A stretch of DNA of 64,000 bases from CAIKOD01 sp035543455 (GTDB taxonomy: Archaea > Halobacteriota > Methanomicrobia > Methanomicrobiales > Methanospirillaceae): assembly GCA_035543455.1 (NCBI GenBank), contig DATKKE010000037.1:20607-84606 (forward strand), read 5' to 3'. The notes under the pieces are model-generated. The model ran no database searches and was not told the origin of the DNA. It saw only the letters and a list, made by a program, of their open reading frames with translations. This document shows, piece after piece, positions 53,803 through 62,839 of this stretch. Both the position numbers and the translations under genes were made by a program. The stretch's first letter is position 1. Each line of letters begins with the position of its first letter.

Positions 53803-55005
53803 TCATGCAATTCTGTAACCCGCTTTTGTGATTATCGCTCTGATCTGTTGTGCATGATCGGTTCCCCGGGTTTCGATATCTATTTCGACGATCACGGTAT
53901 CGAGATGAAAATCGGATTTCTCCTTTCTCTGTTCGATATGAATAATATTAGCGTCCTGTTCTGCAATAAGGGACAATAATTTTGCAAGAGATCCGGGAAT
54001 ATCGCGAATCCAGGCGGTAATATGCGTGATGCGATCTTCCTGAGTTAATGCGTATTCTATTACCCGGGTAAACAGCGGTACATCAATATTCCCGCCCGAT
54101 ATCACAAGGACGATATCTGCACCCCTGGGAACTGCGATGCGTTTAAAAAGCACTGCAGCAAGGGGGGTGCTCCCTGCTCCCTCGGCGATAATTTTTTTCC
54201 TTTCGAGCAGAAGAAGCATGGCCCTGATAATTTCTTTTTCATTAACAAGGACGATATCGCTCACAAGCGATTTCATGACAGGAAACGTCAGGCTGCCTGT
54301 TTGCGGCACAAGTATTCCATCGGCCACCGATTTACCCGGTTTCGAAAATATTGCCGCTCCTTCATGAAATGCCATGTACGCAGACGGGCATGCCTCGGCC
54401 TGGACTCCGATAATGCTGACAGGGTTTGGCCGGGCAGATAACGCAGTTGCGATCCCGCTTATTAGTCCCCCGCCCCCCACAGGGACAAGTACCATATCGA
54501 CAGACGGGAGATCTTCGATGATTTCGAGACCGATAGTCCCCTGGCCGTGGATAATATCGGGGTCATCGTAGGGGTGAATGAAGACCGCACCGTTTTCTTT
54601 GGCAATTAATTCTGCAGCCTCAATAGATTCCTGGAGGTTTTCACCTTTCAGTATTATCCTGGCTCCATAGCTTCTCGCCGCCATCTGCTTGGTTATCGAT
54701 GCATGGACCGGCATAACGATGGTTGCCGGGACCCCGGCGATGCTTGCGGCAACCGCGACACCCTGTGCATGATTGCCGGCAGATGCTGCGATCACTCCTG
54801 CAGGTCCGATTTCATGTTTATGATTCAGGATCCGGTATGCTGCCCCCCTGATTTTGAATGATCCCGCTTTTTGGAGGGTTTCCAGTTTGAGATAGATGTT
54901 GGCTCCGGTCATTTCTGAAAACGTAGGAGAATATACAAGAGGAGTACGGATGATATACGGTGAGATAACCTTCTTTGCCCGAAGTATTTCCTCGTACGAG
55001 ATCAT
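53803..55005 (-). CDS. ilvA: Threonine ammonia-lyase (threonine dehydratase) with ACT-like C-terminus
   Basis: PLP enzyme of 400 residues converting threonine to 2-oxobutanoate, the first step of isoleucine synthesis or threonine breakdown. The PLP lysine lies in KAGSFKIRGA (about 51), with ASAGNHAQGVA (about 76) and the phosphate loop PVGGGGLISG (about 173). Residues from about 325 form an ACT-like regulatory domain (VIEYALTQEDRITHITAWIRDIPGSLAKLLSLI). A 400-residue enzyme with one ACT domain is the common archaeal and catabolic form. The amino acid permease upstream on the same strand may supply a substrate. Confidence 0.93.
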   Translation of the reverse strand: MISYEEILRAKKVISPYIIRTPLVYSPTFSEMTGANIYLKLETLQKAGSFKIRGAAYRILNHKHEIGPAGVIAASAGNHAQGVAVAASIAGVPATIVMPVHASITKQMAARSYGARIILKGENLQESIEAAELIAKENGAVFIHPYDDPDIIHGQGTIGLEIIEDLPSVDMVLVPVGGGGLISGIATALSARPNPVSIIGVQAEACPSAYMAFHEGAAIFSKPGKSVADGILVPQTGSLTFPVMKSLVSDIVLVNEKEIIRAMLLLLERKKIIAEGAGSTPLAAVLFKRIAVPRGADIVLVISGGNIDVPLFTRVIEYALTQEDRITHITAWIRDIPGSLAKLLSLIAEQDANIIHIEQRKEKSDFHLDTVIVEIDIETRGTDHAQQIRAIITKAGYRIA

Positions 55006-55187
55006 AATTTATACTTGATACGGAATGATTTAGTTTTTGGGAAGGACCAAGGAGATCAACGTTCCAATACCATCTGTTGGGTTCTCTTGCGTCTGCGGTT
55101 GATCTGCGAATTCTTTTCGGAGTGAAAAATCTGCCAACAACCGTAGATGCAAGGCACCGGGAGGAGTGCTAGGTACCGGTTGTGCGA

Positions 55188-56498
55188 TTATCTTCCGCCT
55201 GTAGCACTTTTTCTTTTTTTATTTAGATAAAAGACCACAATTCCAATTACTAGGAAAAAAAAGGCGGTGAAGACTGCATTTGAATTCAGATAAAATGCAA
55301 GAATAATACAGCTAATCAAAGCAAAAATCGGTGTGTACGGGTATAAGGGGACTTTAAAACTTCTCGCAATATCAGGCATATCCTTTCGGAGTTTAATTAA
55401 ACTGAGGTTAATAAAAATGAAGGTCAGAAGCGTTCCGAAATTAAAAAGCGAGGCTAGCCAGTCCAGATTACCATTTGTTGCAACCACAATCCCGCTGATG
55501 ATAATCCCACACAAAACTATCGTGAACGCCGGAACGTTCTGGCGGGAAATTTTAGATAATTCTTTTGGCAGAACGCCCTGGCGGGACATCGCAAAGAGGG
55601 CCCGGGATCCTCCCATAATAGATGCCATGATTACCGATGTCGTAGCAAATAACGCAGATATTGCTACAAACTGCAGAATTAAAATATTATCGGTGACCGC
55701 CTTCAACGCAAATTCCAGCGGAGCACTGGATGACCCAAGCAGTGACCAGTTGACCACCCCAACGGCTACAATTGCAACTCCAATATAAATCAAGGTGCAT
55801 ATTGCGAATGCAAATAAAATCGCCTTCGGTACGTTTTTTTCAGGATTTTTAATTTCTTCTGCCATAATGGCAATCGTGTTGAATCCTATAAAGGCAAAAA
55901 AAATGATAGCTGCCCCGGACATCACCCCGGAAAATCCATGCGGGAAGAATGGATAATAATTCGAATAATTTCCCTTGGTAATAAGGGCAGATGCACCTAC
56001 AACAATAAAAAGCAGTAATGCCAGAATTTTGAGGGCAACCAGCAAATTGTTGGTTCCGGAGGCTTCTTTGATGCCTTTGAGATTTAGCATCATCAGGATA
56101 AGGGGCCACACAGTACCGATGACTACCAGAGTACTGGTAGTTGCAGGAATACCGATAAAATATGTCAAATACGCTGCAAATCCAACACTGACTGCACTTG
56201 CACCCACGATGTAATCAAATGATTTCATCCATCCTACGACAAAACCCGGAAACTCACCGAATGCTTTTGTTGTGTAAATATAGCTCCCACCAGATTCGTG
56301 GATAAATGAAGCTAGTTCTGCGGTAGAAAGACCGGTAAGGAGTGCCACAAACCCTGCAATAATAAAAGACAGGATAACGGCCGGCCCGGCGATTCCGGAT
56401 GCAACGCCGATAAGGACAAAAATTCCCGTGCCGATTATTGCACCAATTCCAATTCCTGCAGCCCCCCAGAAACCTAAGGACCGTTTTAGTTCATTCAT
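55188..56498 (-). CDS. APC-superfamily amino acid permease 2
   Basis: Membrane transporter of 436 residues with about 12 helices. The helix 1 motif GIGIGAIIGTGIFVLIG (about 16-32) and the helix 6 region IIFFAFIGFNTIAIMAEEIKNPEKNVP are diagnostic, and the end KKRKSATGGR is cytoplasmic. It is a fuller-length relative of the permease at 21.3 kb. About 180 bp upstream of ilvA on the same strand; co-transcription and threonine uptake are plausible but not shown. The AT-rich coding DNA differs somewhat from its neighbours. Confidence 0.9.
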   Translation of the reverse strand: MNELKRSLGFWGAAGIGIGAIIGTGIFVLIGVASGIAGPAVILSFIIAGFVALLTGLSTAELASFIHESGGSYIYTTKAFGEFPGFVVGWMKSFDYIVGASAVSVGFAAYLTYFIGIPATTSTLVVIGTVWPLILMMLNLKGIKEASGTNNLLVALKILALLLFIVVGASALITKGNYSNYYPFFPHGFSGVMSGAAIIFFAFIGFNTIAIMAEEIKNPEKNVPKAILFAFAICTLIYIGVAIVAVGVVNWSLLGSSSAPLEFALKAVTDNILILQFVAISALFATTSVIMASIMGGSRALFAMSRQGVLPKELSKISRQNVPAFTIVLCGIIISGIVVATNGNLDWLASLFNFGTLLTFIFINLSLIKLRKDMPDIARSFKVPLYPYTPIFALISCIILAFYLNSNAVFTAFFFLVIGIVVFYLNKKRKSATGGR

Positions 56499-56547
56499 TC
56501 TTCAGTCTCGTTTATCTTTCGTTTTTCGATCATTATCCCGGGACGGA

Positions 56548-56874
56548 TTATTGGAAGAAATATCGTCGGGTGTAGTGTTTTAGCCAATCAATATAATAAA
56601 CAATCATTCCTGCCGAAGTCTGCCATATCATAAAAAGAAATTCAGGAACAGAACCAAATACTTTTGGGTTATCCAGGGTATGAGAGTAAACCCCGGTGGA
56701 TTCCAATGCTACCTGTTCACATCCTTCATTGAGTACCCATTCCTTGAATTCAAGAAGTCCAGATTTATCCGACTGGAACCTCTTAATTGTCGATTCCCCA
56801 GTTTGTGAAAGAAGTGCAGCGACAAAGAATTGTTTGTGAACATCCACTCCGCAAACTTTACTTCGTTGTGACAT
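56548..56874 (-). pseudogene. IS110-family transposase, N-terminal fragment
   Basis: About 108 codons remain of a protein that normally has about 330-450. The N-terminus MSQRSKVCGVDVHKQFFVAA and VALESTGVY give the first acidic residues of the DEDD catalytic core. After ESTGVY the sequence no longer matches the family (SHTLDNPKVFGSVPEFL), which marks a deletion point. The frame stays open upstream to 57117, but ATG 56874 is the natural start. Non-functional. Confidence 0.75.
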
Positions 56875-57088
56875 CTCATACTCCGGCGGGGAGATTACTT
56901 CCACTGAAGACAATTTACCATTCGCGTTCACTGACGCAAGTTGCTTTCGATAGAAGTTCTGGCTGGTTTCTACACCGGGTTTACATCCCAAATTCCTTTC
57001 GGCCTTCGCTCCCTGCCAAAGATCACTTGGAAAAAGAACTACTCGTTTTTCATTCTGTATGCTTGAGTCTTCGAATAATATGCGTTCC

Positions 57089-57177
57089 ACAGAGCGCGCT
57101 ATGAGCCATTGGCTCATAGATGGGCATGAAAAAAGAAAGGGTTATTGACTCCCGGTCTGACTTTTTCATACCAGCCG
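57089..57177. repeat. 89-bp structured repeat, copy B
   Basis: Matches copy A (35291-35379). Here the first hairpin has a longer perfect stem, CTATGAGCC-ATT-GGCTCATAG, followed by ATGAAAAAAG...CTTTTTCAT enclosing GGG...CCC. It lies 215-300 bp upstream of the IS110 transposase start. Confidence 0.85.
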
Positions 57178-57299
57178 TAAAAAAAGAGTAATTTATCCCG
57201 GACCGGATAATCATTTAATCCGACATTCGGGTTTCGACTTGAAGTATACCGGAAAAATTTATTTTGTCTCCAGTGACACCGGCATACTAATATCCATTT

Positions 57300-58256
57300 T
57301 TACCGGTATCTCCGTTTCCAGACCCTGTATCCGCCATATGCCACTAATCCTATTATAATAAGCGGAATAATGCTCAGGAAGAAAACGATAATCACATCGA
57401 TTACACTGAAGAAACCATTGATCCCCTCATTTATCGCGGCTACGAAGTTGTGACCTGTCTGTCCCCCGACTGGTTCCGGTTCCTGCAAAGTCACCGTGAT
57501 GGTCGAATAATCGATCTGGCTGTTAAGGTATTTCATCCTCCCGTTAAGCCGGTCCAGACTGGTCTGCACCTGATCGATCTGCTGCTGGATGTTAATGATA
57601 TCCTTGACATTCGTGGCATTTTTCATAATCAGATTGTACTGTGAGATTTGATTCTCATACGAGGAGATCTGGGCCTGGACATCGACATACTCTTCGGTTA
57701 CGTCCTGCCCCTGCGTGGAGATGGATTTTACCGTTCCGATTGTTTTTACACCGGAGAGTGCACTGTCGAACTGATCTGCGGGGATCCGGAGAATCACCGT
57801 TCCGGTGGCCTGATCATTATAGTTCTTTCCGATGGTCGTCGTCGAAAGGTATCCCCCTCTCTGCGTACAGATTGCCTTAATTGTTTCTACGGCATCGGTT
57901 ACATTCTTCACTTCAAGAGTGACCTGTGCAGTTTTGATGATTTTTGTATCGACCCCCTGGCCAGGTAGCCCGCCCGTCTGGGGAGGAATTGTCGGTATGG
58001 GGTTAGGTGTAACTCCCGAGCGATCGAGGCTGGTCTCCCCGCTATAGCTGCCGCCACCTCCACCACCCCCGGAAGGTGCAACTACGGAGTGACCGATGTT
58101 TGTACCAATTGCAGGTTGCAGTCCTCCACTACCTGCAGCGCTACCTCCTTCCTGTGAAACGGTGGACTTCGTCAGGCCACCCGGAATACCTGTACACCCG
58201 GATATTACCACTATCGCGATACAAACGATAAGAAGCGCTAAAATCTTATGAGTCAT
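57300..58256 (-). CDS. DUF4349 lipoprotein with C-terminal membrane helix
   Basis: Predicted envelope protein of 318 residues: lipobox ISGC near residue 21, a Gly-rich low-complexity region (about 60-75), then the DUF4349 domain (IIKTAQVTLEVKNVTDAVETIKAI, YLSTTTIGK, VILRIPADQFDSALSGVKTIG, then a coiled-coil DVQAQISSYENQISQYNLIM and DIINIQQQIDQVQTSLDRLNGRMKYLNSQ), one or two C-terminal helices (VIDVIIVFFLSIIPLIIIGLVAYGG) and a basic end KRRYR. Function of the family is unknown. TATA box at 58274-58288 suggests a leaderless transcript. Confidence 0.9.
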   Translation of the reverse strand: MTHKILALLIVCIAIVVISGCTGIPGGLTKSTVSQEGGSAAGSGGLQPAIGTNIGHSVVAPSGGGGGGGSYSGETSLDRSGVTPNPIPTIPPQTGGLPGQGVDTKIIKTAQVTLEVKNVTDAVETIKAICTQRGGYLSTTTIGKNYNDQATGTVILRIPADQFDSALSGVKTIGTVKSISTQGQDVTEEYVDVQAQISSYENQISQYNLIMKNATNVKDIINIQQQIDQVQTSLDRLNGRMKYLNSQIDYSTITVTLQEPEPVGGQTGHNFVAAINEGINGFFSVIDVIIVFFLSIIPLIIIGLVAYGGYRVWKRRYR

Positions 58257-58634
58257 ACCAGTTTGTCATTGCGCGAAATATAAATAGCCAATGTAAACTA
58301 CGAAAATTCCCGCAGTTTTAATTCCAACACGTAACGTATGAGTGCCCTCAATATGCGTAATAGGGGGAAATGGATAATAGGAGAGAGGTGCAATAATTTC
58401 GATATCGCTCGATTCAAATCGTATGATTCATTAGATCACAGGCGAAGCATTGATTGGTTGCTGTATGTCGCTTGCTGTTTCGCCCCTATCGCGGAGAAAA
58501 AATACATCAGGTAGTTGCGAATTGAGAGAAGATTCAATCGAAATTATTGAATGGAAACCGCAATCAAAATCAGTTCCCGGATATCATCCGTATCGCAGGA
58601 AAATTTGGTAGTTTTCTTGCCATTCAGGGTTTAA
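58257..58634. other. Divergent intergenic region
   Basis: Holds the TATA box (AAATATAAATAG, about 58276-58287) of the DUF4349 gene, about 25 bp before its ATG, and AT-rich DNA leading to the next gene. No gene recognised. Confidence 0.45.
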
Positions 58635-58955
58635 ATGAGGAAAACTTCTGATTTGGTCGATGAGATGCTCAAGGAGGCGCAGGGGGCCTGGTTAGTGGTA
58701 ATAGTGGTTGGCTTCCCGAATGAAACAAAAATTGTATCCAGTACCAGCAGGCAACCATTGGAAGAATTGAACCAGCTTGTGCAAGGCGGGGGATCTCCGA
58801 TAGGGCTCCTTAAATTCACGAAAGAGGGGGATTCTATCCAGGGGGAATATCGACCATTTGAGGAATATGAAAATGCCCAATGGGTTCCACAATACCTTGC
58901 CAGTCTCCTTGATAATGCTGAAGGTATCATTGCGCTGAGTCAGCAGAAGGCATAA
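58635..58955 (+). CDS. Hypothetical soluble protein
   Basis: Protein of 106 residues without signal peptide or membrane helix, alpha/beta in character (WLVVIVVGFPNETKIVS strand region; PLEELNQLVQGGG). No family recognised. The surrounding DNA from here to about 61.2 kb is visibly more AT-rich than the left half of the window, suggesting accessory or acquired DNA. Converges on the 500-residue membrane protein gene (21 bp between stops). Confidence 0.6.
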   Translation: MRKTSDLVDEMLKEAQGAWLVVIVVGFPNETKIVSSTSRQPLEELNQLVQGGGSPIGLLKFTKEGDSIQGEYRPFEEYENAQWVPQYLASLLDNAEGIIALSQQKA

Positions 58956-58976
58956 TTTTTTAAATTGGATTTAATT

Positions 58977-60479
58977 TTATTTTGAAAATCCCAGTCTTGA
59001 TTTTGTCTGTTGTGATATTGCGTCAGCGCTGGGCCCTGACATTAAACCCCATAATAAGAGGGTTGCCCAATCAAAAATTGACGCCCCGAAAGTGGGGTTT
59101 GAATTGTAGAGCTGGCTATATCCGGTATAAATGAGGATAGCAACAACAATGAGAAAAGCACCAACACCTGAAAAGAAAAGTCGTACCTTTGCCAAAATTA
59201 ATTGGTAATTTAAGCCTGAAAGATATTTCATCGGGCTAATTGGTACGAACACACTATCTGGTATCTTAATTTTAGAAGGTGCCAAGTGAATATGCGGTTC
59301 TGATCCAGATGGTGGTGTGTGATGACCAATAATTGTTTTATCTAGCTGCTCTTTGACGTTCGTAAGTGTATTATCGATATTATCAATTGTCATCGTTTTT
59401 ATCATTTGTTTGCATTCTTCCCGGGATTTACACGCTTTACAAGTATCTGAATATTTGAATTGTTGTTCATCTCGATCTATTGAAATCAATACCTGTTTTA
59501 GCCTGTTTAAATAATTGGAGTAGTTATCGATTGTTTTTACCATTTCTTTTTGCCCTGTATCGGATACAATATTATCAAATTTATCCTGTAGTCCATGCCG
59601 TAATGACATAATTACAGGAATATCTTGAGTATAACTATTCAGATCAATGATTATTTCCTCAAATTTCTTAAATAAGGGCACCAACTGGTGTCTGTTTTTT
59701 TGCCATGAATCCCAAGTGGTTTGGAGATCTTTGAAAAACGTATCTGCATTAGTGCTATCTTTCAACCTTATTTTTTCTTCGACCGTATCCATGTCAGTCT
59801 GGATTTGTTCGTAATACCTGTTATTATGTTTATCTTCGGCGTCAGTACCTGTTCCATACTGATACTTAGTTGCAAGATCTGGATCATTCGTTATGTATTT
59901 TCTTAAAATATCAAGATCTTTTTCAATCTCGTCAAGATGTTTGAATGATGCCGTATAATAGGCTAGTGCATAGCTGAAAAGGACTGTGACGAATAGCCAA
60001 AATAATGCCCATCCCCAAAAAGCTTTCACTGTAACAGTAACTGGGATTTTATTGACGCTTCCATTGACACTCTCATTTGAATAGGTAAACCATACATCCC
60101 CTGTATATTGACCGCTATTTATGCCTTTCAGAGAGAAAACGATGGGCACCTGCTGAAAAGTGCCTTTATCCATCTGTGAATTGTTCAACGTTGCGGTTAT
60201 TGATTGCTGCGGAATGATATTTTGTCCATCGCTGGTGACAAGATCAAGTGGGATGAAGTTAATGTTGGTGATATTATCTGTCGCATTAAGAACAACTGTC
60301 CTTGTTGCGATAGCATTAACCAGTAAGGTGCCACTTCCATTAATGTTGATAGATGAAGGAACAACGACAAGTCCTTGTTGTGCTTGAACAGTAGAGATCG
60401 AGGACATCAGAAAAAGAAACAAGAAAACCCATTTTGCAATGCATTTAAATTTTACATTTTTTTCCCCAGATAACATCAT
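58977..60479 (-). CDS. Hypothetical membrane protein with exported Ig-like domain and coiled coil
   Basis: Protein of 500 residues, no family recognised. A signal peptide (WVFLFLFLMSSISTVQAQ, about 17-34) is followed by a beta-rich exported domain (35-150), a membrane helix (AFWGWALFWLFVTVLFSYALAYY, about 153-175), a long acidic helical region (about 178-390) with a CKACKSREEC cysteine cluster near 343, and two further helices (LILAKVRLFFSGVGAFLIVVAILIY; IFDWATLLLWGLM) near the end. This places an exported sensor-like domain and a large cytoplasmic coiled coil in one chain. TATA box about 60500-60512. Function unknown. Confidence 0.7.
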   Translation of the reverse strand: MMLSGEKNVKFKCIAKWVFLFLFLMSSISTVQAQQGLVVVPSSININGSGTLLVNAIATRTVVLNATDNITNINFIPLDLVTSDGQNIIPQQSITATLNNSQMDKGTFQQVPIVFSLKGINSGQYTGDVWFTYSNESVNGSVNKIPVTVTVKAFWGWALFWLFVTVLFSYALAYYTASFKHLDEIEKDLDILRKYITNDPDLATKYQYGTGTDAEDKHNNRYYEQIQTDMDTVEEKIRLKDSTNADTFFKDLQTTWDSWQKNRHQLVPLFKKFEEIIIDLNSYTQDIPVIMSLRHGLQDKFDNIVSDTGQKEMVKTIDNYSNYLNRLKQVLISIDRDEQQFKYSDTCKACKSREECKQMIKTMTIDNIDNTLTNVKEQLDKTIIGHHTPPSGSEPHIHLAPSKIKIPDSVFVPISPMKYLSGLNYQLILAKVRLFFSGVGAFLIVVAILIYTGYSQLYNSNPTFGASIFDWATLLLWGLMSGPSADAISQQTKSRLGFSK

Positions 60480-60593
60480 AAAATGGTTCTATCCATGTAG
60501 TATTATATAAATCATTTCATTTGAGATTCTTTCAAGTTGTTGGGTGTTAGATGTGTTTAAAAAGTGCTATCAAAAATCGGGTGTTAAATCTCC

Positions 60594-60800
60594 CTACTTA
60601 AGAAATACTTCGCCGTCTTTCAAAGATGGGTAAGTTCTCCATCCTGATAGCACTGCAATAAGAATAATTAACCCAATCAGATAAAAAAACCCCCATTCCC
60701 TATATATCCCAGATAACAAAGTGCTGCCATTAAAATCAGCACACTCAGACCTATAAAAGCTAAAATTTGTGGAAGTGTTTGTTTGGTTAAATTTATCCAT
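60594..60800 (-). CDS. Small single-helix membrane protein
   Basis: Protein of 68 residues with one hydrophobic helix (FFYLIGLIILIAVLSGWR, about 38-55) and a hydrophilic N-terminus. It lies upstream of the 500-residue membrane protein on the same strand. No ribosome binding site is obvious, and the protein is not recognised. Confidence 0.4.
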   Translation of the reverse strand: MDKFNQTNTSTNFSFYRSECADFNGSTLLSGIYREWGFFYLIGLIILIAVLSGWRTYPSLKDGEVFLK

Positions 60801-61019
60801 TTCATTTAATAACGCAGGTATTTTATCTCTTCACTAATTTATTTTCGCCTTGCTCCTGGCAGTTTATAATTGCTGTCCGTCTCAATTATCTTGGTTCGCT
60901 CCGTTAATTTCGCCAAACTTTACTTCACGAGTTCCAACAATTGTTTTCCCGGATGGTAGTAACGATATCCTCTATAACCAAATTGATATTTCTCCGTTCA
61001 CTCATCAGATTACCTAGGA

Positions 61020-61180
61020 TTAACAACTTTTTTTTTTCGAAACCCGGTGATATTACAGATTAAATCCTCTGTACTTACCTTTTTCCTGTTCTCGCTCAAA
61101 GCAATCAGCGAAATAAACGTTGCCGCCTCAGGCGGGTCGTTAAAGATGGCAAAATCAATATGCTTGCATTTTCGAGAATT
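61020..61180 (-). pseudogene. C-terminal gene remnant
   Basis: An open stretch without a start codon reads FAIFNDPPEAATFISLIALS, then ENRKKVSTEDLICNITGFRKK, a natural protein-like end. It overlaps the 5' extension of the following open frame and has no upstream coding continuation, so it is probably the tail of a lost gene. Family not recognised. Confidence 0.35.
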
Positions 61181-61243
61181 TTAATCAATTCATGGCTACA
61201 TTATCTAATTAAGTATGGAGAAAAATATTTCTCTAGATTATTC

Positions 61244-62068
61244 ATGACAATAAAAGTAGATCCAGACACCTGCAACCTGTGTGCAATCTGTTCTGAAGTA
61301 TGCCCGATGGCAATCATCGATCCTGGTGAGGGAGAAACACTTCCTGTTATCAGAGGAGAAAAAACTGGTATGTGCATATCATGCGGCCAATGTGAAGCCT
61401 TTTGTCCAACAGGGGCCCTCGTTCAGGAATCTGGAAATATACAGCGCTCTCATCCGGAGAAAGAAATGGATGAAAAAGGCAAAATGTCGCCGGAACAACT
61501 CAGCATCTACGTGAAAAGCAGGCGGTCGATCCGACAGTACCTGCCGGAGCCGGTCGACCGCGAGACAATTACATCCATTCTGGATATCGCACGTTATGCA
61601 CCATCAGGTGGGAACCGCCAGCCCGTTGAATGGCTTGTTATCCACGATCCATGGAAGGTGCAGGAGGTCGCGGCCTTGACCATGGACTGGATGGAGGAAC
61701 TGGCTGAAAGCAACCATCCTATGAGCAGTTATGCACCGCACCTGATAGAGGCATACAAAAACGGAAGCGACGTAATCTGCCGTGGGGCTCCCAACCTCCT
61801 TGTTCCTCACATTCCTGGAGACAACCAGCTTGCCCCGATCGATGCGATCATTGCACTCACCCATGTGGATATCACGGCGCCTTCATTCGGTGTCGGGACA
61901 TGCTGGGCAGGATTCGTCGCGATGGCGTCGAAAATGCACAAACCTTTGTTAGACTACTATGACCTGCCGGAAGGAAGGGTGCCTGCCTATGCAATGATGC
62001 TTGGGTATCCTAAATACCGACCTAAACATATCCCTGGTCGTAAACCACTCAAGATCAGGTGGAAGTAG
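61244..62068 (+). CDS. Ferredoxin-nitroreductase fusion protein
   Basis: Soluble redox enzyme of 274 residues. The N-terminus has two [4Fe-4S] motifs (CNLCAICSEVCP, about 10-21; CISCGQCEAFCP, about 41-52), followed by a nitroreductase domain (VKSRRSIRQYLPEPVDRE, YAPSGGNRQPVEWLV) with the FMN-binding C-terminal region and ending RKPLKIRWK. Family members reduce nitro compounds, quinones or flavins with electrons from ferredoxin. The frame extends upstream to 61160, but ATG 61244 directly precedes the ferredoxin motif. The next gene starts 13 bp downstream, forming an operon with the flavoprotein. Confidence 0.9.
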   Translation: MTIKVDPDTCNLCAICSEVCPMAIIDPGEGETLPVIRGEKTGMCISCGQCEAFCPTGALVQESGNIQRSHPEKEMDEKGKMSPEQLSIYVKSRRSIRQYLPEPVDRETITSILDIARYAPSGGNRQPVEWLVIHDPWKVQEVAALTMDWMEELAESNHPMSSYAPHLIEAYKNGSDVICRGAPNLLVPHIPGDNQLAPIDAIIALTHVDITAPSFGVGTCWAGFVAMASKMHKPLLDYYDLPEGRVPAYAMMLGYPKYRPKHIPGRKPLKIRWK

Positions 62069-62081
62069 GGAGGTGTTTGAT

Positions 62082-62666
62082 ATGACAAAAGTTGTTGCAT
62101 TTAATGGAAGCCCACGGAAAGATGGGAATACCTCCATCCTAATCAGGCATGTATTTGAAGAGCTTGAAAACGAAGGCATCGAGACTGAGCTCGTCCAGAT
62201 CGGCGGTGAAAAGATCCGGGGATGCACGGCATGCATGAAATGTTTTGAGAATCAGGACGGCCAATGTGTCCTCGTTGACGATATGGTGAACGAATGCATC
62301 GATAAAATGGTTGAGGCAGACGGCATTATCCTCGGTTCGCCGGTATACTTCCTGGATGTAACTGCCGAAATGAAGGCTTTGATCGACCGGGCCGGTTTCG
62401 TTTCGATGGCGAACGGCGGGCTTTACCGGCGCAAGGTAGGTACAACAATCGTTGCGGTGAGAAGGTCCGGCGGCATTCGAACCTCTGATACCATGCTCCA
62501 TTTCCTTCTCGCCGGAGGCATCATCGTACCGGGATTCCCTGTGTTGGGAGTGGGAAGAGAAATCGGGGATGTATTAAAGGATGAGGAAGGTCTCACAAGG
62601 GCACGGGATGCAGGGAATAACATGGCCTGGCTGTTAAAAAGAGTTATGGATCACCGAAAAAGATAA
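62082..62666 (+). CDS. Iron-sulfur flavoprotein (Isf family)
   Basis: FMN- and [4Fe-4S]-binding protein of 194 residues. KVVAFNGSPRKDGNTSIL is the FMN loop, and RGCTACMKCFENQDGQC gives CX2CX2CX7C, the Isf cluster motif, about residues 47-61; GSPVYFLDVTAEMKALIDR completes the fold. A GGAGGTG site lies 6 nt before ATG 62082. Encoded 13 bp after the ferredoxin-nitroreductase. Isf proteins in methanogens protect against oxygen and peroxide; a similar role for this operon is inference. Confidence 0.92.
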   Translation: MTKVVAFNGSPRKDGNTSILIRHVFEELENEGIETELVQIGGEKIRGCTACMKCFENQDGQCVLVDDMVNECIDKMVEADGIILGSPVYFLDVTAEMKALIDRAGFVSMANGGLYRRKVGTTIVAVRRSGGIRTSDTMLHFLLAGGIIVPGFPVLGVGREIGDVLKDEEGLTRARDAGNNMAWLLKRVMDHRKR

Positions 62667-62839
62667 CACAACATCCTTCAAAGCCGATGTGTACGAAGCA
62701 GGTGTTCGAAAGACCGTCACTTATTTTGATAGTATTCATGAAGAGGTTCTGTCATTCATCGACAAATCAGAAATGCATGCCAAAATAAAAATTCATAAAT
62801 GCTATCTTGTGTAGATTATAATCTCTGGTCAGAGTCTCG
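62667..62839 (+). other. Spacer with protein-like remnant
   Basis: One frame reads FKADVYEAGVRKTVTYFDSI, then HEEVLSFIDKSEMHAKIKIH up to a stop near 62814, without a start codon in a convincing position; possibly a remnant. The promoter of the following gene lies at the end. Confidence 0.3.

Larger units (their letters stand above)
56548..57177 (-). mobile_element. IS110-family insertion sequence remnant
   Basis: Comprises a truncated transposase gene (56548-56874) and about 300 bp of upstream non-coding DNA ending in the 89-bp structured repeat B. IS110 elements carry a long non-coding end upstream of the transposase that encodes a bridge RNA, so the layout is consistent, though the boundary of the element is a guess. 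Confidence 0.55.

Noticed and set aside
56875..57117. N-terminal extension of the IS110 transposase
   Set aside because: The extension has no family similarity and matches the position of the element's non-coding leader; ATG 56874 is the natural start.
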